From Sequoia sempervirens (Eukaryota; Streptophyta; Pinopsida; Cupressales; Cupressaceae), in contig VDFB02000001.1 of the NCBI GenBank assembly GCA_007258455.2, positions 13,971,747 through 14,035,746 on the forward strand: 64,000 bases of DNA, in the 5' to 3' direction. Shown here piece by piece: positions 22,806-34,662 of the stretch (the stretch's first letter is position 1; each line of letters begins with the position of its first letter). Under the pieces are notes generated by a model, which was not told the origin of the DNA, made no database searches, and was given only the letters and a program-made list of their open reading frames with translations. Both the position numbers and the translations under genes were made by a program.

Positions 22806-25800
22806 CTACTCCTTTGGGGGCTCTTTGTTGTTGATAGGGTTGTCTCCTTGCTTTTTTGAAGTTGTATACTCCATGAACTTTAGAATGACTAGCTGGAGCT
22901 TTTCCATCTCAATGATTTCATACCACAACATTTGGTAGCTCCATTCTTTGGCATTATCTTCTAGCTTCTTGCAGTCCTCATCATATTTTGCACCTTGATC
23001 TCTGAATAGCTCCGATTGGTCGAATGCATGGGCGGAAAAACTCATGAACTCCACCGTTATGTCACCAGACATCCCATCCTCCATTTTATTTTGAAAGTAA
23101 GGTTTTACTTTTTCCATATCCATCTGTATTGAAGGCATGTTGTACTCTGTCATCAGCTTGAGATATTGAGCACATTCCACCCTAATTTATTTAACCCATT
23201 CAATATCCAGATCCACCTTACTCATTATCTACTCCATTCTTTCTTTCCTATTGTCAAAATCTTGCCTCAACACATCCATCAGCCAGTGATGATCCTTTTT
23301 GAATGTCAACTCCTTCTCCCATGTGGCTTTTGGCAACTGAATGATAACTTCGATCTTTGGAAAGGTCAAGTCGTATGTTGTAGGGAAGTCGGTGCAAAGC
23401 TTCCTCGTGCTTTCCAAAGATTGTTGCAGATCTAAGAACTTGTTGGATATTTGTACAGCCCGACTAATTGCCCTGTTCCTGATGTACAAGACTTGTCAGA
23501 ACCAACTCTCCGTAGTATTTTCCAAGTTCTTTCTTCTCTCCATCTTATCAATTTGTTCTTTAGACAGCAGCTGGGGTATGGTCGTGGACATGGTAGGTAG
23601 GTCATCTACCGAAGACCACTGTTAGATGTAATTTGTCAAGGCAGCTACCTGTGCCTTGAGCTCATCTTTCAAAATCTTGTCCTATTTTATCAAGTGTACT
23701 ACTGTGGCCACCGACTCATCAAGATGCCCTACCTTCTGTTCCCTTGTAGCGGTTCCTAGATCCATGGTGGAGATGTTGTATGTTATTCCCTCCTGGCCTA
23801 CCATAGGCATTGCTATTTGCATAGCTTGGGACCCAGAGGCATCCATTGTCATCTTCGATATGATGTTAGGCTTCTTCTCTTTTCTAGTTGTGATTTGTGC
23901 TTGGGCTAAGATAGCCTCTAGCTTTGCCCTTGGGTACCTCAACACGAGGGTTTTCTTTTCAAGCTATATTTCTAGCCATTTGGGCATAGCAGCCTTTTCT
24001 TTAGGTGATTCATGATCACCCTGACCTTCCTTGGTTGAGACTTCTATTTTCTTATCCTTGGGGGCCCTTTCATCCCTTTTAGAAGCATCTCCTTCCTCTT
24101 CGTCGGAGTCGTGGATGAACACGAGGCACTTAATAGGAGACTTGGTAGATAATTGATGTCGGGGACATTCTTCCTTCTCCACTTCCTCCCCTCTCTCTCC
24201 CTTAGTTTGCTCAACCTCGTGCATGTGCTCCATTGGCTGCTCAATTTCTAGGCTCTTGATAGTTTGAGCCTCACCCTCAGGCTTATCTTCCTGCCACTTT
24301 TCCTTGCTAAGAGGTGACCTTTCTGCCTCTTCTTCAATATCCATCAGCTGCCAGGCCATCTCCTCTTCAAGATCATCATTAAAGGTTTGCACAATGATCC
24401 TACCACCAACATCATCTTCTTTATCCCCACTCTCTGAGGAACTAGTTCCTTCCTCCTCGTAGGCTACCTTGTCGATTGTCCAGTGCTCATATTCTGGGTG
24501 TTCGTGGTATTCGTTGGCTTCCTCTTCAAATGGATTTGAGGCTTCTTGCTCTCGCTTCTCCCATTCCTCAAAGATAAAAATGGTGGCTTCCATAGCTGGT
24601 GGCCCTGTCAGAGACTGCGAAGGTTTGGCAGTAGCGAGGACCTGTGCTAGGGTTGCTTGAAGAGTGGGATCCATAAGGATTTGGGAGAGCTTAGAAGGGA
24701 TATTCTGCATATGCTTAGAGAAGGCTTCAGGAAAAGTGGAGGCAGGTATTGGTGCCATCATTGTAGCTAAAGGGAGTGAGGTAGTGGGTGACATTATAGT
24801 GGAGGAAGGAGGAGTAGTCATGGCGGGGGAAGAATCAATTACTATCACAGGCTCGGCCGGAGGTGAAGGGGCGAGATGGACGAAGATGTCTACTGCTGGC
24901 GGGGATGTGGCGACCATAGCTAGAAAGGTAGGTGGTGGGGCAGTCAGAGTAGGGAGAGCCAAAAAAGGTTCTACTTGATTTGTACCCTTTGCTTCTTGCT
25001 CTTGGATTAAGGGTTGCTTTGTGGTGCCCCCTGAATCTTTCCTTGTATAAACCTTAGGGTCAGGAGACTGCTCCATTTTCGTCTCTTTCCTCTTCTTGGA
25101 TCTAGTGACCAAAGGAGACTTGGATGTCCCACCCATTGAAGTGGTGGTAGCGGCATCCTCTATGGCACTTAGCTCACTTTTAAGTCGTTCATATGACAAA
25201 ATCACCCCCTGCTGTTTTGAGTCAGGCCAGTTGTCCATCAATCCATTCTTTGGTTCGAGCCAAGATAGGTTTGGTTATAATGTCGAGGTCATGGACCTCC
25301 TGTTCATCCCAGTCTATTGTTGGTAGCAACAAGTTGGCGACTGTAGGATATCTAGGGTCCATCATGGTGTTGTCGTCTTCTTCGACTTGGTTTGGTATGG
25401 GGAATGGTTGCACCTTTCTTACAAAATATGCAGTCATCTGCATATAGTGCCTTGCCCGCACTTCCTTGTCATCTTGAAAATCTACCCAAAAGTCCTCAAT
25501 ATGGTGAAGATGGGTGTACCCTAACCCCAATGCCTTTCTTACATGTCCGTATGGGTCTACCCGAGGGCGAGTAGTGTGTAGGTGAAAATGATAATCTTTT
25601 AGTTCCTTTTCAGAATTCCTAGTGCACTGGGAGGTTTGTAACTTGTACATTCCTTGGCTAAAAGTCAAGGGATAGGAGATCCCCACCAAGTGTTTGCTGG
25701 CGAGGACCGACTATATGTGTTGGAGTTACCGAGAAAGCTCCAATTGGATGATCCGGTCGTTGGGGTATTGAGGCAGCTTGTTTGGCCTTTCCGTGAAGCC

Positions 25801-26852
25801 CTGGGTGCATATGTATGTAAAATTTGGATATTGAATGAAGAGGAAGGCATATTACTTTAGGAAGGCCCGAGCACTATGGGAAACCCTTCTCTCAAAATCC
25901 CCAGGAATCAATCTGATGATATGGCCAATGGAGGTGTCATTGACCCTGCAATACTCCTTAAAATTTTGGTACTGGAGCTAGGGATATTTGTCATAGGCCT
26001 TCAATTTTCGTCCCTGCTCCCTATCGGGTGCCATGTACAACCCATTGTACTTCCTCTGGTCTTCCAAGGAGTAGACGAGATATGAAGTCATGTAGAACTT
26101 GGAGCTTTTCTTCACGTTGAGGAATTGCTCATGGAAGCAGTTGCTTATTATACCTTCCCAATAGAACTAGGACTTGGTGGTGACATCTTCATCTTTGTGG
26201 AGGATCTGTTCAACAAAGTATACCATCCACCCCTGAGAGAAGGCCACAGTAGGGAGACCTATAACCCTGTTTAGCATCATGACCAAGTCGTGGTAATCTT
26301 CATGGAAATCACTGCGGAAGAGTTCGTGAGGAACCTTCACAGCGCTGCCCCGTTTTTCCTTAAGCCAATGCTGATTTATTAATTTTTTGCAGCCTGTCGG
26401 GTTATCATCCCATGCCACTTGGAATTCCTCTATGGTAGGTGTCTCCATTTCAATGAAGGTGGGGATATGGAAGGTTTTTGTGATTCCTTCAGCCGACATG
26501 TCGGCGAGAAGGTTACCATCCCTATCAACAATTTTTCTTGTATCAGGTTGATAGGCCTACCGACAAGCCATAACCAACTCAGTGGCCACGAGGGATGGAG
26601 GGAACCCTATAGCCTTGCATTTTTGGTGGTTGGGTTGACTTTGACCCTTTGTATAAACTCGTCAATATTGACATGGCTGTTATTGGTGTCAGTGATTTCT
26701 TTCCAATCCATGGAAATCTTTGAGTGCAGGGGTTCACCCTGGAATTGGTACTTCATTTTATCCTTGTCCTCTTTACCTCTAGGAGTCTTTCTCGGTTTCT
26801 TCCCTTTATCCTTCTCCATAGCTGCCCCTGAGGGTCTTGTACTAGATTCCAT
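22806..26852 (-). pseudogene. U3-encoded ORF of unknown function (copy A)
   Basis: I do not recognise this protein. The reading frame runs from an ATG at 26852-26850 to a TAG at 22808-22806, roughly 1340 codons, broken by several stops and shifts. The same frame in copy C (plus strand) shows mostly conservative changes, which argues for past coding. The N-terminal ~550 residues look globular (for example EGITKTFHIPTF, RVNDTSIGHIIRLIPGDFER, LPTIDWDEQEV). Then comes a basic RSKKRKE patch (possible nuclear signal), a Pro/Thr/Ala-rich stretch, acidic Glu/Lys-rich segments and a helical, coiled-coil-like C-terminus ending NNKEPPKE. A splice acceptor (cttgtag) lies six bases upstream of the ATG. 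It is in the element's sense, after integrase, where env-like genes sit in some plant retroelements; no membrane segment is seen. Confidence 0.65.
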
Positions 26853-26856
26853 ATAT

Positions 26857-26870
26857 CCTACAAGCAAAGG
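26857..26870 (-). promoter_or_regulatory. Candidate splice acceptor before the U3 ORF (copy A)
   Basis: Minus-strand cctttgcttgtag|G precedes the ATG by six bases. Copy C has cctttgcttgcag|G at the same place. A spliced subgenomic RNA could use it to express the ORF. Confidence 0.5.
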
Positions 26871-29141
26871 TGTAGTTAGTGCAATTAATCATGAATTTTT
26901 TTATGTTAGTTAAAATTCCATGCACGAAATCAATCTTTAAACAATTTACCGTTCATAAAATGATACTTTCCTTCTAGATATCACTAGTCTTTAAATCGAG
27001 GGCCTTTGGGGAATTTGGGTCTAGAGGCCTGGACTTCCCTGGTAGGAATGTTGTCTTGGAAAGGAAAATGAGGTAGAGCGATTCAGGAGATTTCTCCCAA
27101 CCAAAGTTTGATGGTTCAACAGGCCCATAATGAGGAGGGCTAAAATTAAGCAGATGGGTCGAGATCAGATTTCAAGTTTGAGGTCATTTGGATCGATTTG
27201 GGAGCAATCGAAGGTACAAGGCTGGAAAGCCATCCAGAGTTGGCCGTTTGGAACATCCGAGTAGGAATGGAGTTCCGGGGGTGGAACCTCAGGGTCTGGG
27301 ACCCGTAGGGTCCAAGGGCAGCCGGTAGTTTTTAGTTTTCAATTTTCAAAGCACTCAGGAAATAGGGGCCAGGAAACTGTTGTGCTTTTGCCATCCAGAA
27401 CGGCAATCATCGGACGAAATTCTGGACGGGGCGGCCCGGAGGACCGAACCCGACACCTAGGTTGGACATCATAATACACTTTAAGGTTCCACGATGAGCA
27501 AGGAGGTGGAGCCCAGAGGCCGGAAAGGAGCAAGGCAACGACCGTTTGAAATCTATCTTGCACACAGACAGCCGAGGGGACCTCAGGGCTTGAAGGGCGC
27601 AGTTCCACCGAAAGTTCAATGTTAAGGATAGTGAAACCCGAACGAAGCTCCAGAGGATGGGGCCTGACAATGGAGAGGAGAATCTAAGTTCAATTTCAAT
27701 CCCTAGGCAGCGAATGGAGGCCCGGGACTCGAGAGATAGAAGGCCGTCTAACGTTCGCCATTCAGAATAGCAAAGATAGGACAAAAGTCTGCAGATCGGG
27801 ACCTGGGAGGGCGATGGGTAGTTGAGATCATAGGAAAAGTGGATGGCGAAAGGATATGCGAGATCTGAAGCTTGGGTAGACGGGGTGGCTTTTCCATTTG
27901 GGACAACGACATCTTCGCAGACTTCTGGACACAAAAGTTTGAGGATTCAGGCCCAAAGAGCCAAAGCGGCGGCCAAGCTTGGATGTTCAGGTTCTAACCT
28001 CGATGATGAAGGGATGATGGAAGTCTGAGGCGTCGGGCCTGAGGGATCAGATAGTTGTTATGGCTAGTGTTCACCATTTAGTTTTCAACCACCAAGAGGA
28101 GACCTGGGCCTGGAGGGCATGAACACCCCTGGGTGAAGAATGGCCGCGACGAGGTGAAGTTCTGGTCACGAATTCGAGAACAATTTGGAGGTTTTTTGAA
28201 GAATCAAAAACATGGTTTTTGTGTGTTTCATCATGTTTTATCAATCACATGTCCTTTTACCCGTGTTTGTTCATTTTAAGCTTTAAAATCATGAAAAATT
28301 GCTCAAGAGGGAAAACAATAAACCTACCTTGGACACCCGATGCGGGAAGGTGTGGGATCCATTGACGATCGGGAAGCAACGACAATAGGTGCAAGGATGA
28401 CGATCGATGTAGGCAGTGGACTCCTCTCTGACAAGATTTTGATCTCTTTCTGCAAAACCTGACAAGTGAGAATGACAGGTTGTCCAAAAAATATATGCTC
28501 CCACAACCATTAATGGCCTCATTAAATGTAGGTACGACATAGCAGGTGGTTGGTGAATTTGAATTCACAGGCGGCAGCGGGAGGTCCGAGACCTGGGGGC
28601 CGAAAATAAGCAGGGCTACGACTGTCTCAAAAAATTATGCTTAGAAATCATCGGCGGAAAAGGGTAAGTTGGGGCTCGGATGGTGGAAGTCCACCACTAG
28701 TTTTTCGTCGGGAACGATGAGTTCCGCACAAAACTCCAGAGGTGGCAGTCCAGAGGACCGGGCCCGGACTCGTTCGAAGGCAGTTGAGAAAATTTTACAA
28801 GTTAGAGTGGACGAAAAACTAAGAGTCGAGTCCTAGAGGCGGGAAGGCGAGAGCCTTCCATCGTTTGGGACGGCGGACATGATAGGGAAACTTGAAGGGG
28901 CGGGCTTGACAGGGTCCCAGGCCACTGGAAAAGACAAATTTCCAAGGAGACCCTGCAAGGTGCCAAAACTTAACAATATTGAAGGGGCGAAACATGGTCA
29001 ATTTAAGATGAGGCTTTGGAGGTGTGCTAACCACCTAGGAAACCAAAATGGGGCATGCAAAATGAGGTGGCGAAAAATGAACCGATAAGGTGAAAGAAAA
29101 AGAGGGTCCCCATTCCAAATGGGGTGTGTGTGTTGAGGGCA
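26871..29141 (-). other. Upstream part of the gypsy LTR, GC-richer, no clear gene
   Basis: This region matches copy C (39558-41820) in reverse orientation. Short open frames on both strands differ between copies through frame shifts (for example NSPTTCYVVPTFNEAING in A against NSPTTCYVVHTCNEAING in C). A leader exon is possible there, but I cannot support a coding gene. Confidence 0.55.
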
Positions 29142-30089
29142 CTCCAAATGGTGACTTTGCTGGAGAACGCTCCTGAGCATTCCAAAGATAAATATTCATC
29201 CAAGACGTAGGATCTCTAGTTTCGCAGACTAGGAGTGGACTTCCAAAGGTGAACTGGGAGAACAAGATCCTTACTTGGGTCAGTGTACAGGACATATCAA
29301 AAGTTTGTGCAGTGAATTAATTCCTTTTTGTGGGATGGTGACCAGTGGTTTTTGATCCAACCGAGCAAGCTGTATACATCGTCCAACACCAAAAGTAACC
29401 TAGACATAGCTCCGCTACTAGTGAGGCGTCCATAGCCCTGATGGAGTTGTCGTTGCGGTCCTATAGACATTGCTCTACTGCCAACCGAACGTCCATAGCC
29501 CCGGTAGAGTTATCTACACACCTATGTGGTCGCTTAGTTTTCAAAACTTTTACTTTAATATTTCTTTTAATGCACATTTTCTCATATATCTTTTGCTCGA
29601 CCGAGTAATCCATTAAGCCTACCATGGGTTTGGGACCACAGTGGTCACTGGAGTAGACTTAATATTTTTCACTCACTAGGGTGTCACAACAACCATGGTA
29701 CAGTCCCTTAGAAATGACTATTATGTGTTTTGTGAGATCTGAGATGCGTGTAAAGAGATCCAACTAAGGGTCGAGTTCTAAGGTAGAGTTCAAATGAGGA
29801 AATAATTCCTAAGCAGCTTTCAAAGACCAATAGTTGGGGATGAATGCTTAGCTGAAGAACACCAAGGAAAGAAAACAAAGTGAACCATATGTTGGGCTAG
29901 CATAGCCACCGCAAGGGGATGAAGAACATCCTTTCAAGACAGAACAACAGTGGAAACAAGCAAACAAAATGACGCAAAACAAAAAGACACAAGCAAAACA
30001 AAAGGACAACCTATTCTAACCTATGTACAAATATTTACAAGGAAGGGCTCAAGAGAGCTTAGGTTTGGAACTAATGCTTCAAGTGTTCT
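29142..30089 (-). other. Noncoding stretch between integrase and 3' LTR
   Basis: No domain is recognised. It contains two ~52-bp units 63 bp apart (29401-29452 and 29464-29515). The units share tagacat(a/t)gctc, cgtccatagccc and gtagag/tggagtt. The polypurine tract and true LTR start should lie here or at 29141; I could not place them. Confidence 0.5.
29401..29515 (+). repeat. Two-copy 63-bp-period repeat
   Basis: tagacatagctccgctacta... at 29401 recurs as tagacattgctctactgcca... at 29464. The pair shares cgtccatagcccyg and a GAGTT box, with about 70 percent identity by eye. Confidence 0.65.
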
Positions 30090-31320
30090 CATTGACTGGA
30101 AATGAGATGTTTTCACCAGTTAAGGTCTTTAGGTGGAAGGCATTGTCTCCCAAAATTTCAGCTATTTAAAAGGGGCCAAGCCAAAGCTTGTCGAACTTGT
30201 TGTGTCCCCCTTTCTTTTCATGGGCCTTGTCCCAATACATGACCAAATCTGCTATTCTAAAAGACTTTATTTTAGCTCGACGGTCGAACCATCTCTTAAC
30301 CATGCCCTGATGTTTGGCAAAAATTTCTATTGCGCATTCTCAAACTTCTTCTAAATGCAAGAGATCAGCTAACCGAGCTTCTCTTCGATCTCCTCCCTCA
30401 TAAAAGTCATTGATAAACTAGAGAGTGTGAATCTTCAAATTGATAGGAAAGATGGGCTCTAGGCCATAAATGAGATGGAATGGGGAATTGCAAAGAGTAG
30501 TCTTATGGTGAGTGTGGTCTGCCCAAAAGGCGAAACAGAGCTGGGTATGCCAGTCCTTGGGACTCCTGTCTAACAGTTTCTTGATTACTGTGATCAGGTT
30601 CTTATTTGTAGATTCAACAAGGCCATTACCTTGGGGGTAGTAATTAGACAAAAACTTAAGGGCAATCCCATAGTTGAATGCCCAACTAGAAAATTTTAAT
30701 GAAGCAAATGCAGGTCCATTGTCACACACCAAAGCATCAGGACAACCAAAGTGGTTGAAAATGAAACTTTCCAAAAATTTAGTAACTACCTTAGTTGTGC
30801 ATTGTTTACATATGATTGCTTTGGTCCATCTAGTTTAGTAATCAGAAGCGGTAAGGATGTACTTGTGTCTTGCAGATGATGGAGGGCTTACCGGACCAAT
30901 GAAATTGAGGCCTCATTGCACAAACAACCTTACCTCTAGCACACGCTGTAGTGGAACAACAACATTCTTCTCCCTGGTGCCGGCTGTGTAACATGTATGA
31001 CATGAGTGAACATGACAATGGGCATCTTTGAAGATAGTTGGCCAATAATATCCTACTCTCAATATTTGATGTGCAGTGGAAGGACCAGATCCGTGGCCAA
31101 TGCCGCACTTATCATGGAACTCTTTTAAAACTTGGTCTGCTTCTTCCTTACCAAGGCATTGTAAGTATATGCCTTCATGATTTTTCTTGTATAAAATAGA
31201 CCCTTGTAGCATATAACTATTGATTTTCAATCTAAGAGAACACTTTTGGACTCCCCGTAGGTGCAGTAGACACTTGTGGTTCAACAAATAATACACGACA
31301 TTCTCGTACCATTCTCCCAA
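30090..31320 (-). pseudogene. Gypsy integrase, broken by stops
   Basis: The zinc-binding part carries HDKCGIGHG...HVHSCHTC (about 31125-30985). The catalytic core has D in ASDY (about 30850), D in CDNGPAF (about 30720), and E in GNGLVEST (about 30615) exactly 35 residues after the second D, the D,D-35-E triad. The C-terminal part has LWLGPF, a GPY/F motif (about 30190), with no chromodomain after it. That points to a non-chromovirus Ty3/gypsy lineage. A stop directly after ASDY and others in the C-terminal part inactivate it. It would join element DNA to the host chromosome. Confidence 0.85.
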
Positions 31321-31339
31321 GGAAACATCCTCAAGCTGG

Positions 31340-32100
31340 TGCTGCTAGACAGTGAGTTTGGGTCTGGCCTTTGTTGTCACCTCAACAATTGTGCGGGCAA
31401 GTGCCTGTCCTCTCACAAGCTTCATTAGTTGGATTTCCATATCATATTCCTAGAGTAGGGTGACCCATTTGGCTCTTCGTTCACACAATTCATTTTGCAT
31501 AAGTAGTGCTTTTACTTCCGGGTCGGGGACAATAGCAAAAAAATTATTGTGCAGGATATAATGCCCAAATTTCTTCACCCCTCTAACGAGGGCATATGCT
31601 TGTTTTTCTACACTATGGTATCACAATTCAGCATCCTTCAGGGGTGCACTATAAAGGTGATCGGGTGCTCATTTCCTTCATCATCTTTCTAAGTCAAAAT
31701 GTTGGCATAGGAATTCTCTAAAGCGAATGAGTAGATATAGAATGGCTTCAGATAGTTTGGGTTGACTAGCACAAGCGCTTCAACAATGGCCCCATTTGAT
31801 CTCTTCAAAAGAGTGCCTAACTTCAGGATTCCACTCAATTTTGGCATCTTGTTTTAACATAGCGTTGAGGGGCTTAACAATCTCCATGAAACTCGCGATG
31901 AATTTCCTGGAAAAGTTGATCTTTCTGAAGAAGGATTTTAATTCTTTCTTGTTTCCTGGCGGTGGGATTTTCAGAAAAGACTAGATACGTTCAGGGTCTA
32001 TGGAGATTCCTTGTTATGAAATGATGTGTCTGAGCAGCCTACCTTCAGTCACACCGAAAATGCACTTCTTGGGATTAAGGGAAACTCCAAACTCCCTGCA
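31340..32100 (-). pseudogene. RT connection and gypsy-type RNase H, broken
   Basis: Downstream of the RT active site the frame reads SLNPKKCIFGVTEG, then ISIDPERI, then a connection segment and SVEKQAYALVRGVKKFGHYI. DPEVKALLMQNELCERRAKW follows. This is the usual gypsy RNase H that follows RT. At least five stops occur, so it is dead. It shows that the RNase H at 33165-33522 is an additional domain, not a displaced one. Confidence 0.75.
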
Positions 32101-33164
32101 TCTCTAAAACACTTTATACAAATTAGAGACATGATCACCTCGCCTTTTAGAAAATATAGTTAAATCATCCATGTAGATGATTATGTATTTACCAATAAGA
32201 TATTTGAAGGCAATGTCCATGGCACGTTGAAAGGTGGCCCCAACGTTAATTAGCCCAAAAGGAATTCTCCTATAAGTGAATGTTCCCCACTTAGTGGTGA
32301 ATGTTGTCTTATGACGGTCTTCATACTGCACCATCACCTGGTTGTATTCGAAGTACCTTTTGAGGAAAGACATCATCTGGGAGCTATTGACGATCTGCAA
32401 CACCTCATCCAATGAGGGGACTAGATAGTTATCATTTTCTGAAGCTCTATTCAAATTGTTGAAGTCTACACATAATCTAATTTCCCCATTCTTTTTTCTG
32501 ACCGGGACCAAGTTGGCCACCCATGTAGAATGCCTGACTGAGAAGATAATTCTTGCCGAAAGAAACTTTTGCACTTCTTTGTAAATAAGGGGTTCCAACA
32601 AGGAATTAATAAGACGTTGTTGTTGGTGGAAAGGCCTTACTTCCCTCTTGAGGGGGATGGTATGCATGATGATGGAGGTATCATAAGTCTTGAGATCTTT
32701 GTAACTCCATGCCACCACATTAGGGTACTTCCACAAAGCACCAACAATTCCCCTCTTTTCCTTAGGCATGCACACTTTGCCAATAAAAACATTCTTAATC
32801 TCCTCGGCTATCTTGAGGTTGTGAGCATCACACTGGTTACTTATAGCTTCCTTCTTTATTTGCTGGTTTTGGTCTCTGATCTGGTCCAAATCAAATCTAC
32901 GCTTGAGTTGAACCATACCCTTAGGAATCGTGTTGGTTTTGAGGTTAATAACCCCTTCTATATCCAACTCGGTCTCCTGTAGATTGGTTTCATCAATTAT
33001 TTGGGTTGTGAAGACATCAAAACTCATGATGAATTCAAGAATATGTTTGTCATCATTGAAGACCTCAAAATGAGTAACATCATCCAACACCGATGGCGTA
33101 GAGGTCAACTTGACTATAAATTTCTTAAGCCCGAACAAGGAAAGGGGTTGCAAAGTGCTAGTTT
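32020..33164 (-). pseudogene. Gypsy reverse transcriptase
   Basis: Within the long frame that starts with the upstream RNase H, the RT begins at about 32620 with VQKFLSARIIFSVRHSTWVA. It continues with VRKKNGEIRLCVDFNNLNRA, then RRIPFGLINVGATFQRAM and the active site YMDDLTIFSK (about 32175-32150). The YMDD/YVDD box and LCVDFNNLN are standard Ty3/gypsy RT motifs. The ~180 residues between the RNase H and RT match no domain I can name. A stop follows at 32104, just after the palm. Confidence 0.85.
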
Positions 33165-33522
33165 CCTGAGCCAAGGCATCGACCATGTGATTCTGAGCAC
33201 GAGGGATCAATTGTATATTGAATGCATCTAAGCTTTCTAGGAGATCCCAAAACCTATGCCTGTAGTTTGCAAGTCTTCTATCATGGCAGGAGTACAATTT
33301 CTTGACTTGTTTAACTATGAGTTCAGAATCCCCAAAAAATTGTAGCATTTTGACATTTTTCTTCAAGGCCATGAGAAGGCCATGGAATAAAACCTTGTAT
33401 TCTGCTACGTTATTGGTACAATAAAACTGTAATCTGTGGGTGGCAAGAAAGGTCTTACTCATTGGGCTAATGAGTTCAAACCTGACACCAGCTCCTTGTC
33501 TTGACTTGGATCCATCAAATCA
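33165..33522 (-). pseudogene. Extra RNase H (archaeal-type, aRNH) upstream of RT
   Basis: The frame reads FDGSKSRQGAG, TNNVAEYKVLFHG, FGDSELIVKQV and HMVDALA. These supply the D-E-D-D acidic residues of RNase HI in order, with the NNVAEY and GDSxLVxxQV wording of the archaeal/plant-type enzyme acquired by Tat-lineage gypsy elements. In the Tat elements I know it lies between the gypsy RNase H and integrase; here it precedes RT in the same reading frame. A TGA interrupts the frame just before FDGS. It would remove RNA from RNA-DNA hybrids. Confidence 0.8.
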
Positions 33523-33870
33523 AAGCGTCCAAAATTTGGAAAGTTCCTTGACTTCGGGTCCAACTAAGCTCTTATTTCCTTTTGGCTGGGTGGTTGCCTT
33601 CGTAATCTTAGCGGCATCTTTTAGCTCAGTGTGATGAATAGCTGGTGGTTCTGCCAGAACCTCTTTTGGCATCTCTGTTTGAGGGGCAGTGGATTTTTCA
33701 ACATGTTCTACTATTGTTTGACATAAGCATCAGTCAAACTCAGAGTGGGTAGCATTGTGAATCTTGCACCAATTCAGCAATAAGAGATCCTGGAAATTCA
33801 TTCGGGTGCCCAAGCTGAGTTGGTCCTTGGCGCACTTCTCTATGAACTCCTGAAAACCACTGAGTAGTCC

Positions 33871-34662
33871 CTAGTTGTTGCCTTCATTGGGTTTGTCATC
33901 TGTCTCTACCAACATTGCTGTACTTAGAGGTATTTGAGTAAATTCGGTCAGAGGACTAGACAACACTAAGAGTACTTCGGCAGCGCATTCTTCCCGAAGC
34001 TCAAATTCATTTTGGCAAGCAAAGGGGCAATAATTTCTTAGTTTTGTCTCAAAAAACAACACTTCATTGATATTATTGTATTTTGTGATCATATATTTCA
34101 TACGGGGTTCGCGGTCGATACAAATTTGGTTTGGCAGCCCCTTCCATGGAAGCCACATGTGAGAAAGGTCTGTGGCAGTATATCCATTCAGTGCCTTGGT
34201 GAACTCCCTCCCCAAGATGATCCCATATGTGTCAAGAATGTCAGCCACTTGAATATCAATGAATTGTTGTATCCTCGGGTCTATAGTAATCTGCATCGGG
34301 ATCTGATTTATTTCTCTCACAATGTTGATCTCTGTTTTGTCCAGCTGGGTCACTTTCCTTCTTGAAGGTGTGGGAGTGATTCCAAGAGTCTTACATACTA
34401 CCAGGGGCATGACATTGGTGGATGCTCCTGAATTGAGCAGACAATTATGCAAATTTTCCCCAAATATACGAATGGTGGTAAGGAAAGGGGGAGTTTCCAA
34501 CCTACCTTGGAAGATGCCCATAGGCATGTCTATGTGAGCTACTTGACCCTCGTTTTTGTCACTAGCTTTATCCTTGATCTGCCTAGATGGCTGATCTTTA
34601 GAACTCTGCCTATTGCTCTGGTCTAGTTCTTTCTCTAGCCGCTTGCCCATAGGCTGATTCAA
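33871..34662 (-). pseudogene. Gypsy aspartic protease with D-to-N active site
   Basis: A 263-codon open frame carries RLETPPFLTTIRIFGENLHN followed by LLNSGASTNVMPL (about 34440-34405), and later GIILGREF. In retroelement proteases this box is LDSGAS/LDTGAS, and its aspartate is catalytic. Here it reads N, so the product would be inactive although the frame is open. The protease would cut the gag-pol polyprotein. It lies between gag and the extra RNase H. Confidence 0.8.

Larger units (their letters stand above)
21723..29141 (-). mobile_element. 3' LTR of the gypsy unit (at least 7.4 kb)
   Basis: Read on the minus strand this matches 39558-46946 end to end and 37195-39479 over its U3(3')-R-U5 part. 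It includes a ~2.2-kb upstream region, a long reading frame (26852-22806), a TATA box at 22617-22609, and about 880 bp of R-U5 ending in the conserved CCCATCAACA. The upstream limit at 29141 is where homology to the other copy stops. No polypurine tract adjoins it, so the real LTR start may lie further up. Confidence 0.7.

Noticed and set aside
26419..26913. 164-codon plus-strand frame
   Set aside because: It is antisense to the U3 ORF, whose frame is the one conserved between copies A and C.
29140..29141. TGCCCTC as the certain 5' end of the gypsy LTR
   Set aside because: Homology between copies stops there, but CCATTTG microhomology at the inversion junction explains the stop equally well, and no polypurine tract adjoins it.
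32569..32982. 137-codon plus-strand frame
   Set aside because: It is antisense to the reverse transcriptase and has no motif.
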